Counted from the stretch's first letter, positions 8,050-17,277 are shown. The stretch is 62,376 nt of DNA from Chloroflexota bacterium (GCA_013112725.1 JABFFZ010000024.1:1-62376); one strand, 5' to 3'. The notes: generated by a model not told the origin, from the sequence alone. Numbers and translations: made by a program.

Positions 8050-10080
8050 TCAATTATTGGGGAGAATGTAGTTCACAACCAGGGTGGTTATCATGTCATG
8101 TTCCAGGGTAAAAGTGACCTGGTTGTCGGTATGGGCGCTTTCGGGCGTGGTGGAGAGTAGTTGCGCGCCGGGGGGCAAGGTGACTGTGACCTGGGCGGTT
8201 TGGGGGCGGGCGCCGGCCTGGGGGCGCAGAGTAAGTTGGTAGGTTTGTTCACGGCCGTTCCCCTGCACCACCACCGGCAGCGAATAATTTAGCGATACGG
8301 TGACCGTTTCCTGCTGCGGCACCAGGATAAAGTTGGCAAAGGTTGACCAACCGACAAACTCATTCACTGTTTGCGCCGGCCCGCTCCAACCCTGGTGGGC
8401 CACAGCCAATGTTTCTAGCGGCACGGTATGGCTGCTGGAACTGGTCAGGGTGCTGTCGCCAGGGGCATAGACGCGCAAATAATTCCAGTAACATTCGTCG
8501 GCCAGTTCCTGATAAGCGGGGGCGCGGCCATAATCGAGCAGGGTGTCCTGGTAGCAGCCGGTTTCTTCCCGGTCTGGCGGGGCGTTGTTGGTGTAGTGAA
8601 TGGTCAGGGCGGCGTCGGCACGGCCGTCGGCGTGCAAATGAACGTTGTAGTCCAATGACCGTGTCACGTGCATATTGACTTTGTTGTAGCCCATGTTGCT
8701 GTCTATGACGCTCAGGAAATCCTGACCGGTGGAGTTTTCCAGACGGCCGTCCCAATTGAGCTGATCAAACAGCGCCATCTGCGCCGGGTCGCGCATATAA
8801 ATTTGCATATGGCCGGTTTCGGCCGCGGTGTGCAGCGATTGAGCCAGTGTGAGCGGGTCTATCTCCCCCAGCCCAGATTCAATTTTAGCATGGATGGCCT
8901 GCCCAAATGTTCCCAGAAAGCTCTTGCGTTCGCTGTACCAGTCATGGATGGTCTGATCATTTGTCTTGGCCCAGGCTTCTTGAAAATGGTGAATGACGTT
9001 TTGGGCCGTTAACGTCTGCCCCGTTTCGGCGATGGTGACGGGGCCAATGCCTTGCAGCAGCAGCCGGACGAATTGTTGATCTATGGCGATGGCCCCATCT
9101 GCTTCTGGGATGCCCTGGCCATAGCTGAAGAGGTGGATGGCATTTTCGGCAGAGGTGGGGAAATCGGGCCAGAAGTTGGCGTCGCGGTAGAAAAATAGTT
9201 CCAGGGCCATGAAGTCATACAGGGGTTGGGGCGGGAAGTCATACGGTTTTTCGGCCCAGTTATCTATGTAGTTGCCGTCCTGGAAGTCAAGGCTGACGAT
9301 ACGGCCGTCGGCCACCTGCATCAGCCCGGCGCCGGTGATAAAACCACCGGTTGCCCGCGCTTCGTCTTCATTCTGGATGATGATAAGGTAGGTGCGTGGC
9401 CCCTCCATGCCCATTAGTTCGGGCAAAACGAGAGTTGCTTGCAGGCCATCCTGGGCCAATGGCAGCAGAGGGTCTGCCCGTTCCAGCAGTTGGCGTACTC
9501 GCCAGGGCAGGCCGGATGGGTTGCCCAATGCCTGGCGAGCGGCAACCAGCCGGGACATGGCGGCATTGGCTAAGATCAGGTATGGTTCGGCCTGGTCTAT
9601 GACCTGCACCAGGGCGGCCATCTGGCTGCCTTCGTTTTCTGATTGCAGCAGGGCCAGGGCAGGTTTGAGGCCGGTGAAGGCGTGTACGGCCGTTTCCGTG
9701 CCGGCGTCAGCCATGGCCATCAGTTCTGGGGCCGCTGCCAACAACGGGCCAACGGTGGGAACCCACCCCAGGTGGGGGGTGATGGGCATGACGAAAGCAG
9801 TTTCTCGTTTCAGGGTAACGATGTCCTGGCGCAGTCCCAGGACTAACTCTTCGGCTTCGTCAGGGTCGAGGCTGCTTAGGCCACCTTTGAGCAAGGCTTC
9901 TGCCTGTGGTTGGCGCGCCAGAAGGGATTGCACGGCCGTGCTAATGCGATATGCCTTCAACCCCAACCAGAGCAGCAGCAGCGCGACCGCACCGGTGAGC
10001 AGCAGCAGGGCGATCCTGCGCCCAGACCGGGCAGCCGGTCTGGTAATTAGGGTTTCTGATTGTGTCGTTGACTGTGTCAT
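8050..10080 (-). CDS. DUF4012 family membrane-anchored protein
   Basis: The 676-residue product has a basic N-terminus and one membrane helix (about 21-43, IALLLLTGAVALLLLWLGL), so most of it should lie outside the membrane. The family marker is near residue 230: YLIIIQNEDEARATGGF, followed by the 'GG.. ..G' block with DGRIVSLDF. DUF4012 proteins are large extracytoplasmic proteins often placed beside glycosyltransferases and polysaccharide genes; their function is not established. Here the upstream gene is a GT2 glycosyltransferase, 48 bases away, which fits. A TATAAT box lies only six bases before the ATG with no Shine-Dalgarno, so a leaderless transcript is possible. Confidence 0.85.
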   Translation of the reverse strand: MTQSTTQSETLITRPAARSGRRIALLLLTGAVALLLLWLGLKAYRISTAVQSLLARQPQAEALLKGGLSSLDPDEAEELVLGLRQDIVTLKRETAFVMPITPHLGWVPTVGPLLAAAPELMAMADAGTETAVHAFTGLKPALALLQSENEGSQMAALVQVIDQAEPYLILANAAMSRLVAARQALGNPSGLPWRVRQLLERADPLLPLAQDGLQATLVLPELMGMEGPRTYLIIIQNEDEARATGGFITGAGLMQVADGRIVSLDFQDGNYIDNWAEKPYDFPPQPLYDFMALELFFYRDANFWPDFPTSAENAIHLFSYGQGIPEADGAIAIDQQFVRLLLQGIGPVTIAETGQTLTAQNVIHHFQEAWAKTNDQTIHDWYSERKSFLGTFGQAIHAKIESGLGEIDPLTLAQSLHTAAETGHMQIYMRDPAQMALFDQLNWDGRLENSTGQDFLSVIDSNMGYNKVNMHVTRSLDYNVHLHADGRADAALTIHYTNNAPPDREETGCYQDTLLDYGRAPAYQELADECYWNYLRVYAPGDSTLTSSSSHTVPLETLAVAHQGWSGPAQTVNEFVGWSTFANFILVPQQETVTVSLNYSLPVVVQGNGREQTYQLTLRPQAGARPQTAQVTVTLPPGAQLLSTTPESAHTDNQVTFTLEHDMITTLVVNYILPNN

Positions 10081-10128
10081 AACAAAATTATAACATGACG
10101 AGGCGAGGGGTGAGAGGGCAGTAGTTGA

Positions 10129-11091
10129 TCACCGATTACCGCTGCGCGATGCGCCGAAGGTGAAACCCAAACCAAGCGCGAGGGCGCGCACGAACAGCAA
10201 AAAGGGTGAGGCCAGGGCCACCAGGCGGTCTTTGGGCCAGGCTTTGTGGCAGAAGGGAAGTGTAGTCAGGATGAAGAAAAGTAGTGCCGCTGCCGGCAAC
10301 CAGAATAAGGGGGGGAAGAGGAGGGCGCTCACGGCCGTAGCCACCGCCACTGCCGCCAATCCCATTTGCACTTTCAAGATTTGCGGTGTGTGTGAATCTT
10401 TGATCATCCGGTCAGGGTAGCGGCGAATGAAGCGAGCCTTCCAATAGCCAATCCAGAATTTTTTGCGGGCGTATTGGTGCAGGCTGGCGCTGTGACGGTG
10501 GGCAACGACGGCCGTTGGCTGGAACACCATCACACATCCCTGTGCGGCCAACCGGAAGGAAAGTTCCTGGTCTTCCACATAAAAAATGGATTCGTCAAAA
10601 CCACCGCTGTCTAGCAATGTCTGGCGGCGGTAAGCGCAGGAATAGGTATCTACAAAATCAATCTGGGCCAGCCCGGCCATGCCGTCATATTTGTCTTCAT
10701 ATTCTAGTTGCACAAAACGGGCTACCAGTTGGGGTTGGTGGCTGATGTAGGCGCCTTTCACGGCCGTGATGCCCTCATTCTCGTGTAACGGCCGTGTGAC
10801 TTCTTTGATCCAGTTGGGCTGTGGCACACAGTCGGCATCGGTGAAACAGATAATCTCTCCTTGTGCAGCGCGGAGGCCCTGGTTACGGGCCGCCGCCGCG
10901 CCCCGGTTTTGGGGGCAGCGAATGACCTGGACGCCGGGACGTTGGGCGCGCACGGCCGTGTCATCCGTTGAGCCATCATCCACCACAATGATCTCATAAG
11001 TTTGCCGGTCAACGGTTTGTTTTTGCAGCGCCGTCAGGCAGTCAGAGATAACGGCTGCCGCATGGTAGGCGGGAACAACCACGGAAATCAT
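10129..11091 (-). CDS. Glycosyltransferase family 2
   Basis: The N-terminal GT-A domain begins MISVVVPAYHAAAVI and carries VVDDGSTDD for nucleotide-sugar binding, FTDADC as the DxD metal site, and FYVEDQELSFRL as the likely catalytic acid region. Two hydrophobic helices near residues 248-310 suggest membrane attachment. GT2 enzymes transfer a sugar from an activated donor to a lipid or glycan acceptor; the substrate cannot be told. The ATG at 11091 overlaps the stop of the preceding flippase-like gene as ATGA, so translational coupling is likely. A GTG two codons earlier is an alternative start. The role is probably lipid-linked glycan or exopolysaccharide assembly with its neighbours. Confidence 0.9.
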   Translation of the reverse strand: MISVVVPAYHAAAVISDCLTALQKQTVDRQTYEIIVVDDGSTDDTAVRAQRPGVQVIRCPQNRGAAAARNQGLRAAQGEIICFTDADCVPQPNWIKEVTRPLHENEGITAVKGAYISHQPQLVARFVQLEYEDKYDGMAGLAQIDFVDTYSCAYRRQTLLDSGGFDESIFYVEDQELSFRLAAQGCVMVFQPTAVVAHRHSASLHQYARKKFWIGYWKARFIRRYPDRMIKDSHTPQILKVQMGLAAVAVATAVSALLFPPLFWLPAAALLFFILTTLPFCHKAWPKDRLVALASPFLLFVRALALGLGFTFGASRSGNR

Positions 11092-12128
11092 AACCACTCT
11101 TGTCGCAGCGGGGTTTTGGTGTGGGCAGCGGCATAACTACCAAGCAGGATGAGCGGTAGTATCACCACCAGGTGGTAAACAATGGTGTAGCTGGCGATGA
11201 CCGCCTCATTGCTGTAACCAAATTGCAGTAGCAAAAAAGCGACCACGCCGTCAAAAACGCCAATTTTTCCCGGCGTAGAAGGGGGGGCCAATGCTACCAT
11301 GATGGCAATGTTGATGATGGCGGCCTCTACCCAACCAAAGGGCAGGTGAAACGCGCGCAGCAGCAGCAAAGGGGTCAGCACAGAACAAGCCGCGATCAGA
11401 GCAGAAAGAGCCAGCAGGGACAGCACCAGCTTTCGGCTGCGCAACGCGGCCAGCCCGGCCAGGCCAGAAATTGTCCACCGGGATAGGCGCTGGCCCAACG
11501 TCGCCGGCAGGCGGCCAAAAAAGGCTTCCATTACCCGGATTATCCGTTCGGTTTGGGTGGCGATGAGGTAAAGCAGCAGCAAGATGACAAGCGCGGCGGC
11601 GCTGACGGTAAGGGTGGTGGTGGTCTGGTTGAGAGCGGGCGGCAGGGTAACGGCCGTGATCACCACCAACACCGTCAGCCCCAGCATCAGCAATTCTAAT
11701 GTTTTTTCCAGCACTAATGTCGCCAATGTCTGCGTCTTTTTAATGCCGGCGCCGTGATCAATGGCCACAATGCGGGCCAGTTCCCCCAGGCGCAAGAAAG
11801 GGACGAGCGTGTTGATATAAGCGCCCAGCAACATGGCCCAAAAGAAAGGCGGCAGCGGCGGCGCCTGGCGGTACGGTGGATACATCAACTGCCAGCGCCA
11901 GGCTTTGAGCAGCAGCGTTCCCAGCATCACAGCCAGCGCCGCAGCAATGAGCCAAGGATTAGCGGCCGACAATGCCTGCGCCATTTCCGCCAGGCTTATC
12001 CGGCTGAATAGATACCATATGCCGGCCAGCAGCAAGATAATGGTTAACAGGATGCTGACCCCAGCCCATAAGCGTTGGGATGTTGTTGGTTTGAGATGTT
12101 GGTTTGGCAATACGTCCGATTGATTCAT
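11088..12128 (-). CDS. Flippase-like / lysylphosphatidylglycerol synthase-type membrane protein (UPF0104)
   Basis: From the ATG at 12128 the product is about 346 residues with eight or so membrane helices, matching the AglD/UPF0104 group. Typical marks are the conserved loop LGAYINTLVPFLRLGELARI and the late block ALAPPSTPGKIGVFDG. Related proteins are integral membrane partners of glycolipid synthesis or the flippase domain of MprF. The frame stays open upstream to 12440, but that part overlaps the L,D-transpeptidase gene and looks non-coding, so the shorter start MNQSDVLPNQ is preferred. No Shine-Dalgarno is seen; the start lies only a few bases beyond the terminator of the upstream gene. 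It is coupled to the downstream GT2 gene by a 4-base overlap. Confidence 0.87.
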   Translation of the reverse strand: MNQSDVLPNQHLKPTTSQRLWAGVSILLTIILLLAGIWYLFSRISLAEMAQALSAANPWLIAAALAVMLGTLLLKAWRWQLMYPPYRQAPPLPPFFWAMLLGAYINTLVPFLRLGELARIVAIDHGAGIKKTQTLATLVLEKTLELLMLGLTVLVVITAVTLPPALNQTTTTLTVSAAALVILLLLYLIATQTERIIRVMEAFFGRLPATLGQRLSRWTISGLAGLAALRSRKLVLSLLALSALIAACSVLTPLLLLRAFHLPFGWVEAAIINIAIMVALAPPSTPGKIGVFDGVVAFLLLQFGYSNEAVIASYTIVYHLVVILPLILLGSYAAAHTKTPLRQEWL

Positions 12129-12134
12129 GGATAC

Positions 12135-12166
12135 AAAAAAAGACCTGGGCATTTCCCAGGTCTTTT
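12135..12166 (-). terminator. Intrinsic terminator after the L,D-transpeptidase gene
   Basis: Arms 12138-12149 and 12155-12166 form a 12-bp stem (AAAAGACCTGGG with CCCAGGTCTTTT) with a 5-base loop, and the minus-strand transcript then runs into Us. It sits 18 bases after the stop of the transpeptidase gene and just before the flippase-like start, leaving no room for a normal promoter between them. Confidence 0.85.
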
Positions 12167-12183
12167 CCAGTTGTCCACTGGGG

Positions 12184-13266
12184 CTACGGCCCGGTAAAGG
12201 AATGCTGTGGATCGTAGCGTGTGAAATAATGTTGGGGATCGGAGGTATGCACCCAGACGTATAAATCATTGGGAGCGCCTTCTGACCAGTAAAAGACCCA
12301 TTCCGCGTCACGGGGGGGCATGTTGACACAGCCATGGCTGTGTTTGTAACCAAAGCGGTCATGCCAGAATGCACCGTGCAGGGCAATATCATTATCAAAG
12401 AACATCGTATGGGGCACATCTTCAATGAAGTAGTAGTCAATTTTACCTTCGGCCCCGGACATTTTCGTTTTCAGGTGGCGGTCCCAAACCTGGAATAATC
12501 CCTCGTGGGTGGGCCAGCGGTTGAGGCCGCTGGAAACCAGCCCGGCGTACACCATGCGGTCGCCTTCATAGGCGGCGAAGGTTTGTTCGTAGAGGTCAAT
12601 TTCTACCCAATACGCATCTGCGCCTACACCTTCGGGGCGCTGGTTGGGGTCAACCAGGCTGACGTAGGTCTGGCGCATCCAGCGACCACCGCCGATGTTG
12701 TACCAGAGCCAGCCTTCATCATCTTCAACCGCATCATACACTTCCAGGAAGGTATAACGGGGTAGTTTGACGGCGTCGGCTGGCGGTTCAGCGCCGGGTT
12801 CCAGACTGTACCAGTAATCGGCAACCATCCAACCAAACGGCCGTTCCAGTGTGTTATGTATTTCCATGCCGGTAAACTCTGAGGCTTTGGTCAACGTCAG
12901 GTCTTCGGCGCGCACCCATTCGCCGTAATTCATTTCATACCAGATGCGCCCTTCACTTTCTACGCTGTAATTGAGCGTGGAAAACAGAAACCCATCCCCC
13001 ACATTGCGCACAATGGGGCTGTTCATGCTAGGCGTACTGTAGACATCAATCAGGTCTTTGAGGCGCGCATACCGCTGCGAAGGCAAAATGCTGTTGGCAA
13101 ACGGTTCAGGTTTCAAAAAAGTGGGCGCGGCCGGCTCTGCTTCGCACACATGCCCAATTTCGTCAGAAAAGAGGTAACAGTCGGCAGCCAGCGCGCCGCC
13201 AACTGCGATGAATAAACCGGTGAAAATGATGAAAATAGCGGCTGCCCATCGTAAAAGTTGCTTCAT
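12184..13266 (-). CDS. L,D-transpeptidase (YkuD domain), secreted
   Basis: The 360-residue product starts MKQLLRWAAAIFIIF with a signal peptide ending near ALAA. The first 200 residues hold SH3-like repeat segments (for example WYEMNYGEWVRAEDL and WLWYNIGGGRWM). The C-terminal YkuD domain (about 215-340) has HGAFWHDRFG and the catalytic HSHGCVNMPPRDAEW with its cysteine. Enzymes of this family make 3-3 peptidoglycan cross-links or attach proteins outside the membrane; in Chloroflexota, whose cell wall is often reduced, the substrate is uncertain. Start 13266 is chosen because AAGGAG precedes it, although the frame is open to 13287. It leads the envelope gene group but is closed by its own terminator. 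Confidence 0.9.
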   Translation of the reverse strand: MKQLLRWAAAIFIIFTGLFIAVGGALAADCYLFSDEIGHVCEAEPAAPTFLKPEPFANSILPSQRYARLKDLIDVYSTPSMNSPIVRNVGDGFLFSTLNYSVESEGRIWYEMNYGEWVRAEDLTLTKASEFTGMEIHNTLERPFGWMVADYWYSLEPGAEPPADAVKLPRYTFLEVYDAVEDDEGWLWYNIGGGRWMRQTYVSLVDPNQRPEGVGADAYWVEIDLYEQTFAAYEGDRMVYAGLVSSGLNRWPTHEGLFQVWDRHLKTKMSGAEGKIDYYFIEDVPHTMFFDNDIALHGAFWHDRFGYKHSHGCVNMPPRDAEWVFYWSEGAPNDLYVWVHTSDPQHYFTRYDPQHSFTGP

Positions 13267-13511
13267 TGTTCTCCTTAACTCCCCCAACCTGCCAGATAGA
13301 TAACCTGTAGTTTAGCACAGAGTAGCGGTTTTGGCTTCACGGCCGTAACCTCAGCCACATCCCCGATAGTACCATCAATAATTCGATGGGTACAAGCCAG
13401 AAACCCACCAATTCATTTACGATTCACCATTTTCCGTCTACTATTCCCGGCCATACGCCTCATCGGATGACGATTTACCAATTACGGCTGACGGCTTACG
13501 GATCACGAAAC

Positions 13512-14234
13512 ATGACAGGAACAATCATCAACGCCATTACGGTTTTTATCGGGGGTTTACTAGGTACCATTTTAGGTAATCGGTTTCCACAGCGCATGCA
13601 AGAGACGGTGTTTGCCAGCCTGGGTTTGTTTACCCTGGTCATTGGTCTGCTCAGCGCCCAGGCCACAGGCAACCCCCTGATTGTGTTGGGCAGCCTGCTG
13701 GTGGGGGCGCTCATCGGCGAATGGCTGCGCATCGAGGCGGGTTTGGAACGGTTTGGCGGCTGGTTGCAACAGGTGTTAATGCGCGGGCAGGGTGGCGATG
13801 CGGCCCGGTTTATTCAGGGTTTTGTCACCGCCAGTCTGGTTTTTTGCGTGGGACCGTTGACCATTCAGGGAGCTATTGAGGATGGGCTGACGGGTGATTA
13901 CACCAAGCTGGCGATAAAGGCGATGTTGGATGGGTTTGCAGCGCTGGCGTTTGCCAGCACCATGGGCGCGGGTGTCATTGCCTCGGTGATTGTGATTTTG
14001 CTGTTTCAAGGGGGTCTCACGCTGTTGGCGAGTTTGGGCGCCAACACATTTACGCCGGCAATGACGGCCGAACTAACGGCTACCGGCGGTGTGGTGCTGC
14101 TGGCGATCAGTTTTCGTTTGCTGGAACTCAAACAGATTCGGGCGGCCAACCTGCTGCCTGCGCTCTTTATCGCCCCTCTGGCAGTAGCGGTGATGGATGC
14201 GTTGGGGATTGTATATTATCCCGTGCTTTCTTAA
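13512..14234 (+). CDS. DUF554 family membrane protein
   Basis: The 240-residue product begins MTGTIINAITVFIGGLLGT, the usual opening of DUF554 proteins (YdfK-like), with about seven membrane helices. The conserved blocks FVTASLVFCVGPLTIQGAIEDGL and MLDGFAALAFASTMGAGV are present. The family's role is unknown, though a transport function is often suggested. The frame extends to 13386, but that stretch is intergenic in character: 13267-13511 holds an ACGGCCGT site and word repeats such as TTACGGCTGACGGCTTACGG just before the start. No strong Shine-Dalgarno is visible. The neighbours are unrelated: an L,D-transpeptidase on the other strand and an IS66 transposase downstream. Confidence 0.85.
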   Translation: MTGTIINAITVFIGGLLGTILGNRFPQRMQETVFASLGLFTLVIGLLSAQATGNPLIVLGSLLVGALIGEWLRIEAGLERFGGWLQQVLMRGQGGDAARFIQGFVTASLVFCVGPLTIQGAIEDGLTGDYTKLAIKAMLDGFAALAFASTMGAGVIASVIVILLFQGGLTLLASLGANTFTPAMTAELTATGGVVLLAISFRLLELKQIRAANLLPALFIAPLAVAVMDALGIVYYPVLS

Positions 14235-14344
14235 ATCAAAAGGAGCCACTTAGCCTTTACCTGTCCTGAAAATAGTGGTGGGCCATTGCCCAGGTTTGGC
14301 TCTGCTGAAAATGTATCTATACAGGTCAAAAACCTGTGGTATAA

Positions 14345-15814
14345 ATGATGTCCATGGACGAAGTGCAACAACTGCGTGAAGAGGTCAAACGGCTGAAACA
14401 GGAGAATCAAGAACTCCGTGAGCGCCTGATGGCTGCCGAGGCTACTATCAAGCAGTTGCTTGAGTTGCTGGGTCAAAACAGCCACAATTCCAATTGGCCG
14501 TCTAGCCGGGACAAGAGCCGCCGAAAGACAAAAAGTTTGCGGCCGAAAACGGAGCGAAAAGCAGGTGGACAAGAAGGCCATGAAGGGCATACCCTGGCCT
14601 TCAATCCAGAACCGGATGTCATTGAGAAGCATCGCCCCAGCGAATGTGCCCACTGTCAAGCGCCATTGGCCGAAGAGAGTGCGGCCAGTGAAGTAGCCAA
14701 ACGACAAGTACTCGATTTACCGCCCTTACGGTATATCACCACTGAATACCAGGTGGAAACGGCGCTGTGTCCAAACTGCGGCGAAGCGACAAGCGGCGAA
14801 TTTCCGGCGGGTGTGAGTAATCCAGTCCAATACGGTTCGCAAGTCAAGCGTCTGGCCGTCTACCTGCATACCGAGCAGTTCCTCCCGTATGAACGGGAAC
14901 GACAGTTGTTGGCCGATGTGTTTGAATTACCGGTCTCGCCCGGTTCGCTGCCGAATTTTGTAGAGGCGGCGGCCATTACGGTTGTGCCAGCCACCGCGGC
15001 AATTAAAGCAGCGGTCATTGGAGCCGAAGTGGGGCACGCTGATGAAACCGGCTTTTACATCAAGGGGCGGCGGCACTGGCTGCACACGGTCAGCACTGAG
15101 GAATTGACCTACTACGAACCCCATGCCAGGTGGGGCAAAGAACCCCATGCCAGGCGGGGCAAAAAAGCCACTGACGAGATTGGGATTCTGCCCCGGTTTA
15201 CGGGAACGCTGGTGCATGATGCCTGGGCGACTTACTTCCGGTATCAACTGCTGCTTCATGCGCTGTGCAACGCCCATCATTTGCGTGACCTGACCGCCAT
15301 TGTCGAGAACGACCAACAACAGTGGGCGGCTCTGATGATCGCTTGTCTGTTGTCAGCCAAAGAACTGGTTGCCGCCGCCCGGCAGGCGGGTGAAACCGAA
15401 CTATCGGCTGACTGCCGGGAACGGATTCACCAACTGTATGAGGCCATTGTCTGTTTGGGTCTGGCCGAAAACCCCTTACCCGTTAGCCATTCGCCACCCG
15501 GCAAACGCGGGCGGCGCAAAAAGACCAAAGCGCGCAACCTGGTAGAACGATTCGACCAACACAAAGCGGCTATCTTGCGTTTTGTCCATGATTTTAAGGT
15601 GCCGTTTGATAATAATCTGGCTGAACGGGACATTAGAATGATGAAGGTTCAGCAGAAAATATCAGGTTGTTTTCGCAGTTGGGATGGTGCTCAGCAGTTC
15701 TGTCGGCTGCGCAGCTACATCTCAACCATCCGTAAACAAGGTCTTAATGTCTGGGAGGCACTCGGCTCCCTTTTTGAGGGAGATGTTCTCATGCTCCAGC
15801 TCACACCTGAATAG
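14345..15814 (+). CDS. IS66-family transposase (single-ORF type)
   Basis: The 489-residue product has an N-terminal coiled coil (about 5-45, EEVKRLKQENQELRERL), a Gly/Lys/Arg linker, a zinc-binding CAHCQAPL segment and a DDE catalytic domain. Catalytic acids fit GHADETGFY, VHDAWATYF and NNLAERDIRMMK, so the enzyme looks intact. The helpers tnpA and tnpB of classical IS66 elements are absent, as in single-gene relatives. Inverted ends could not be found; a small hairpin (ACAGGT with ACCTGT, 14314-14330) precedes the start. The gene contains no ACGGCCGT, unlike most of the window, which agrees with recent arrival. An 8-residue duplication lies between residues 258 and 273. Confidence 0.92.
   Translation: MMSMDEVQQLREEVKRLKQENQELRERLMAAEATIKQLLELLGQNSHNSNWPSSRDKSRRKTKSLRPKTERKAGGQEGHEGHTLAFNPEPDVIEKHRPSECAHCQAPLAEESAASEVAKRQVLDLPPLRYITTEYQVETALCPNCGEATSGEFPAGVSNPVQYGSQVKRLAVYLHTEQFLPYERERQLLADVFELPVSPGSLPNFVEAAAITVVPATAAIKAAVIGAEVGHADETGFYIKGRRHWLHTVSTEELTYYEPHARWGKEPHARRGKKATDEIGILPRFTGTLVHDAWATYFRYQLLLHALCNAHHLRDLTAIVENDQQQWAALMIACLLSAKELVAAARQAGETELSADCRERIHQLYEAIVCLGLAENPLPVSHSPPGKRGRRKKTKARNLVERFDQHKAAILRFVHDFKVPFDNNLAERDIRMMKVQQKISGCFRSWDGAQQFCRLRSYISTIRKQGLNVWEALGSLFEGDVLMLQLTPE
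15116..15163 (+). repeat. 24-bp tandem duplication inside the transposase gene
   Basis: Copies 15116-15139 and 15140-15163 differ at one base (T at 15131, C at 15155) and encode EPHARWGK then EPHARRGK. The family normally has a single such segment before the DxIG block, so this is probably an in-frame expansion by replication slippage. Confidence 0.85.
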
Positions 15815-15831
15815 TTACAGAAGTTATTAAG

Positions 15832-15884
15832 TAATTGGATAAGTGGGGGCATCAATTACTCAATTACCCAATTACCTAATCTCA
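15832..15884. repeat. Word-repeat region (AATTACC family)
   Basis: GTAATTGGATAAGTG is followed by ATTACTCAATTACCCAATTACC, which is partly its reverse complement and repeats the word AATTACC. It fills the gap between the transposase gene and the SRPBCC gene. The same word builds the repeat at 50873-50936. Confidence 0.7.
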
Positions 15885-15886
15885 TC

Positions 15887-16369
15887 ATGCCTCAATTCGA
15901 CTTCTATTTCACAGTTAATGCGCCGCTCACGGCCGTGCATGGCTTCCACCGCGACACCCGCATTCTCAAAAAGCTGACGCCGCCGCCTATGTTTGTGCAG
16001 ATTCATAGCTTTGAGCCGTTGGCGGAAGGGTCGCGGGCCGAATTTACGCTTTGGTTTGGGCCGCTGCCGCTGCGCTGGACGGCCGTCCATCACCACGTTG
16101 GCCCGCAAGGTTTTACTGACCGCCAGGAAAAAGGCCCGCTCAAATTTTGGGAACACACGCACCGGTTTACGGCCGTGAACGACCACACCACCCACGTCCA
16201 TGAACACATTGCGTATGAACATTTCCCTGGTCGTCGCGGCTGGCTCAGCCGCCTGCTTTTCAACGAGCCGGGGTTGTGGCTGCTCTTTACAGCTCGCAAA
16301 TGGCTGACGCGCTTCCACCTGCGTTCTGCCGAAAAGATGAAACACGCGCAGGATTCCGGGCGGATTTAG
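15887..16369 (+). CDS. SRPBCC-superfamily (START-like) protein
   Basis: The 160-residue product resembles the polyketide-cyclase/dehydrase side of the SRPBCC fold: an N-terminal strand (QFDFYFTVNAPLTAVHGF), a helix with LKKLTPPP, a run of beta strands with alternating residues (RAEFTLWFG, FTDRQEKGPLKFWEH) and a long C-terminal helix. The form FxDxQxxGPxxxWxHxHxF is typical of cell-division-inhibitor/SRPBCC proteins of this size. Such proteins bind hydrophobic ligands in a deep pocket; the ligand here is unknown. No signal peptide. It is convergent with the GH16 gene, 14 bases away. Confidence 0.75.
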   Translation: MPQFDFYFTVNAPLTAVHGFHRDTRILKKLTPPPMFVQIHSFEPLAEGSRAEFTLWFGPLPLRWTAVHHHVGPQGFTDRQEKGPLKFWEHTHRFTAVNDHTTHVHEHIAYEHFPGRRGWLSRLLFNEPGLWLLFTARKWLTRFHLRSAEKMKHAQDSGRI

Positions 16370-16383
16370 CCTCCTTACCGTTT

Positions 16384-17265
16384 CTATTCGGCGGGGGCAT
16401 ACACCCGCACATAATCCACCAACATCCGCTGGGGGAAGGTGGTGGTGTCGTCTGGGTAGCCGGGCCAGCGACCGCCCACGGCCACATTCAGCAGCAAATA
16501 AAAGGGATGGTCAAACACCCACGTTGCCTCGTCTGGCAAGTCGGTGGGGGTCACGGTGTGGTATAACACCTCATCCACGTACCAACGGATTTCTGCTGGC
16601 TCCCACTCAATGGCAAATACGTGAAAATCAGCAGCGACCGGCTTTCCCAAATTGAACGAGTCGCCAATGCCATTGCCGCCAGAGTAACCGGGGCCGTGAA
16701 CGGTGCCGTACACGGTATTCGGCTCGCGGCCAATATATTCCATGATGTCAATTTCACCCGCCGTCGGCCATGCTTTGCGGAAGATGTTGTTGCCCAACAT
16801 CCAGAAGGCAGGCCAGATGCCCTGGCCAAAGGGGAGTTGAATCCGAGCTTCTATACGGCCGTACTCCACTTCCACCTTATCCCTGGTAATTAGGCGGGCA
16901 GAGGTATACGGCCGTCCGCCATAATCCTCTTTGAGCGCCTGAATGACCAGATTACCATCTTCAATAAACGAGTTGGTGGGCAGGTTGGTGTAATACTCCC
17001 ACTCCGCATTGCCCCAGCCGTTGCCGCCAGTCTCATGCGTCCAGTAGGCGGCATTGATCTCTGGCCCGTCAAACTCATCCTGCCACACCAGCGTCCAACC
17101 CGTTTTCATCCACTCTGGCGTTGGTGTGGGCAATGGTGTGGCCGTAGGTGTTGGTTCCGGCGTGGGCGTCGGTTCTGGCGTCAATGCTTCACAACCAGCC
17201 AGCACCAGGACGGGCAAAACCAGAAAAAGAACCAAAAAATGGAGAGGGAGTGTGTTGTATTTCAT
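16384..17265 (-). CDS. GH16 beta-glucanase lipoprotein (laminarinase/lichenase type)
   Basis: The 293-residue product starts MKYNTLPLHFLVLFLVLP with lipobox LAGC, so it should be a surface lipoprotein. A short Pro/Thr linker leads to one GH16 domain (about 55-290). The catalytic signature EIDIMEY is present, where the two Glu act as nucleophile and acid/base, along with WPAFWMLG and a closing MLVDYVRVY. GH16 enzymes of this group cut beta-1,3 or mixed beta-1,3/1,4 glucans. The frame is open to 17424 but the upstream part runs through the 17278-17440 repeat, so ATG 17265 is preferred. It is the last gene of the minus-strand sugar locus and probably makes the first cut of the polymer. Confidence 0.92.
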   Translation of the reverse strand: MKYNTLPLHFLVLFLVLPVLVLAGCEALTPEPTPTPEPTPTATPLPTPTPEWMKTGWTLVWQDEFDGPEINAAYWTHETGGNGWGNAEWEYYTNLPTNSFIEDGNLVIQALKEDYGGRPYTSARLITRDKVEVEYGRIEARIQLPFGQGIWPAFWMLGNNIFRKAWPTAGEIDIMEYIGREPNTVYGTVHGPGYSGGNGIGDSFNLGKPVAADFHVFAIEWEPAEIRWYVDEVLYHTVTPTDLPDEATWVFDHPFYLLLNVAVGGRWPGYPDDTTTFPQRMLVDYVRVYAPAE

Positions 17266-17277
17266 ATCATCATTATG

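Noticed and set aside
11088..12440. Long form of the flippase-like protein starting at 12440
   Set aside because: The extra ~100 residues overlap the L,D-transpeptidase gene in another frame, cross its terminator and have no family match.
14235..15886. Terminal inverted repeats of the IS66 element
   Set aside because: I compared both flanks (such as CCTGTCCTGAAAATAG on the left, CTGAATAGTTACAG on the right) and found no convincing inverted ends or target duplication.
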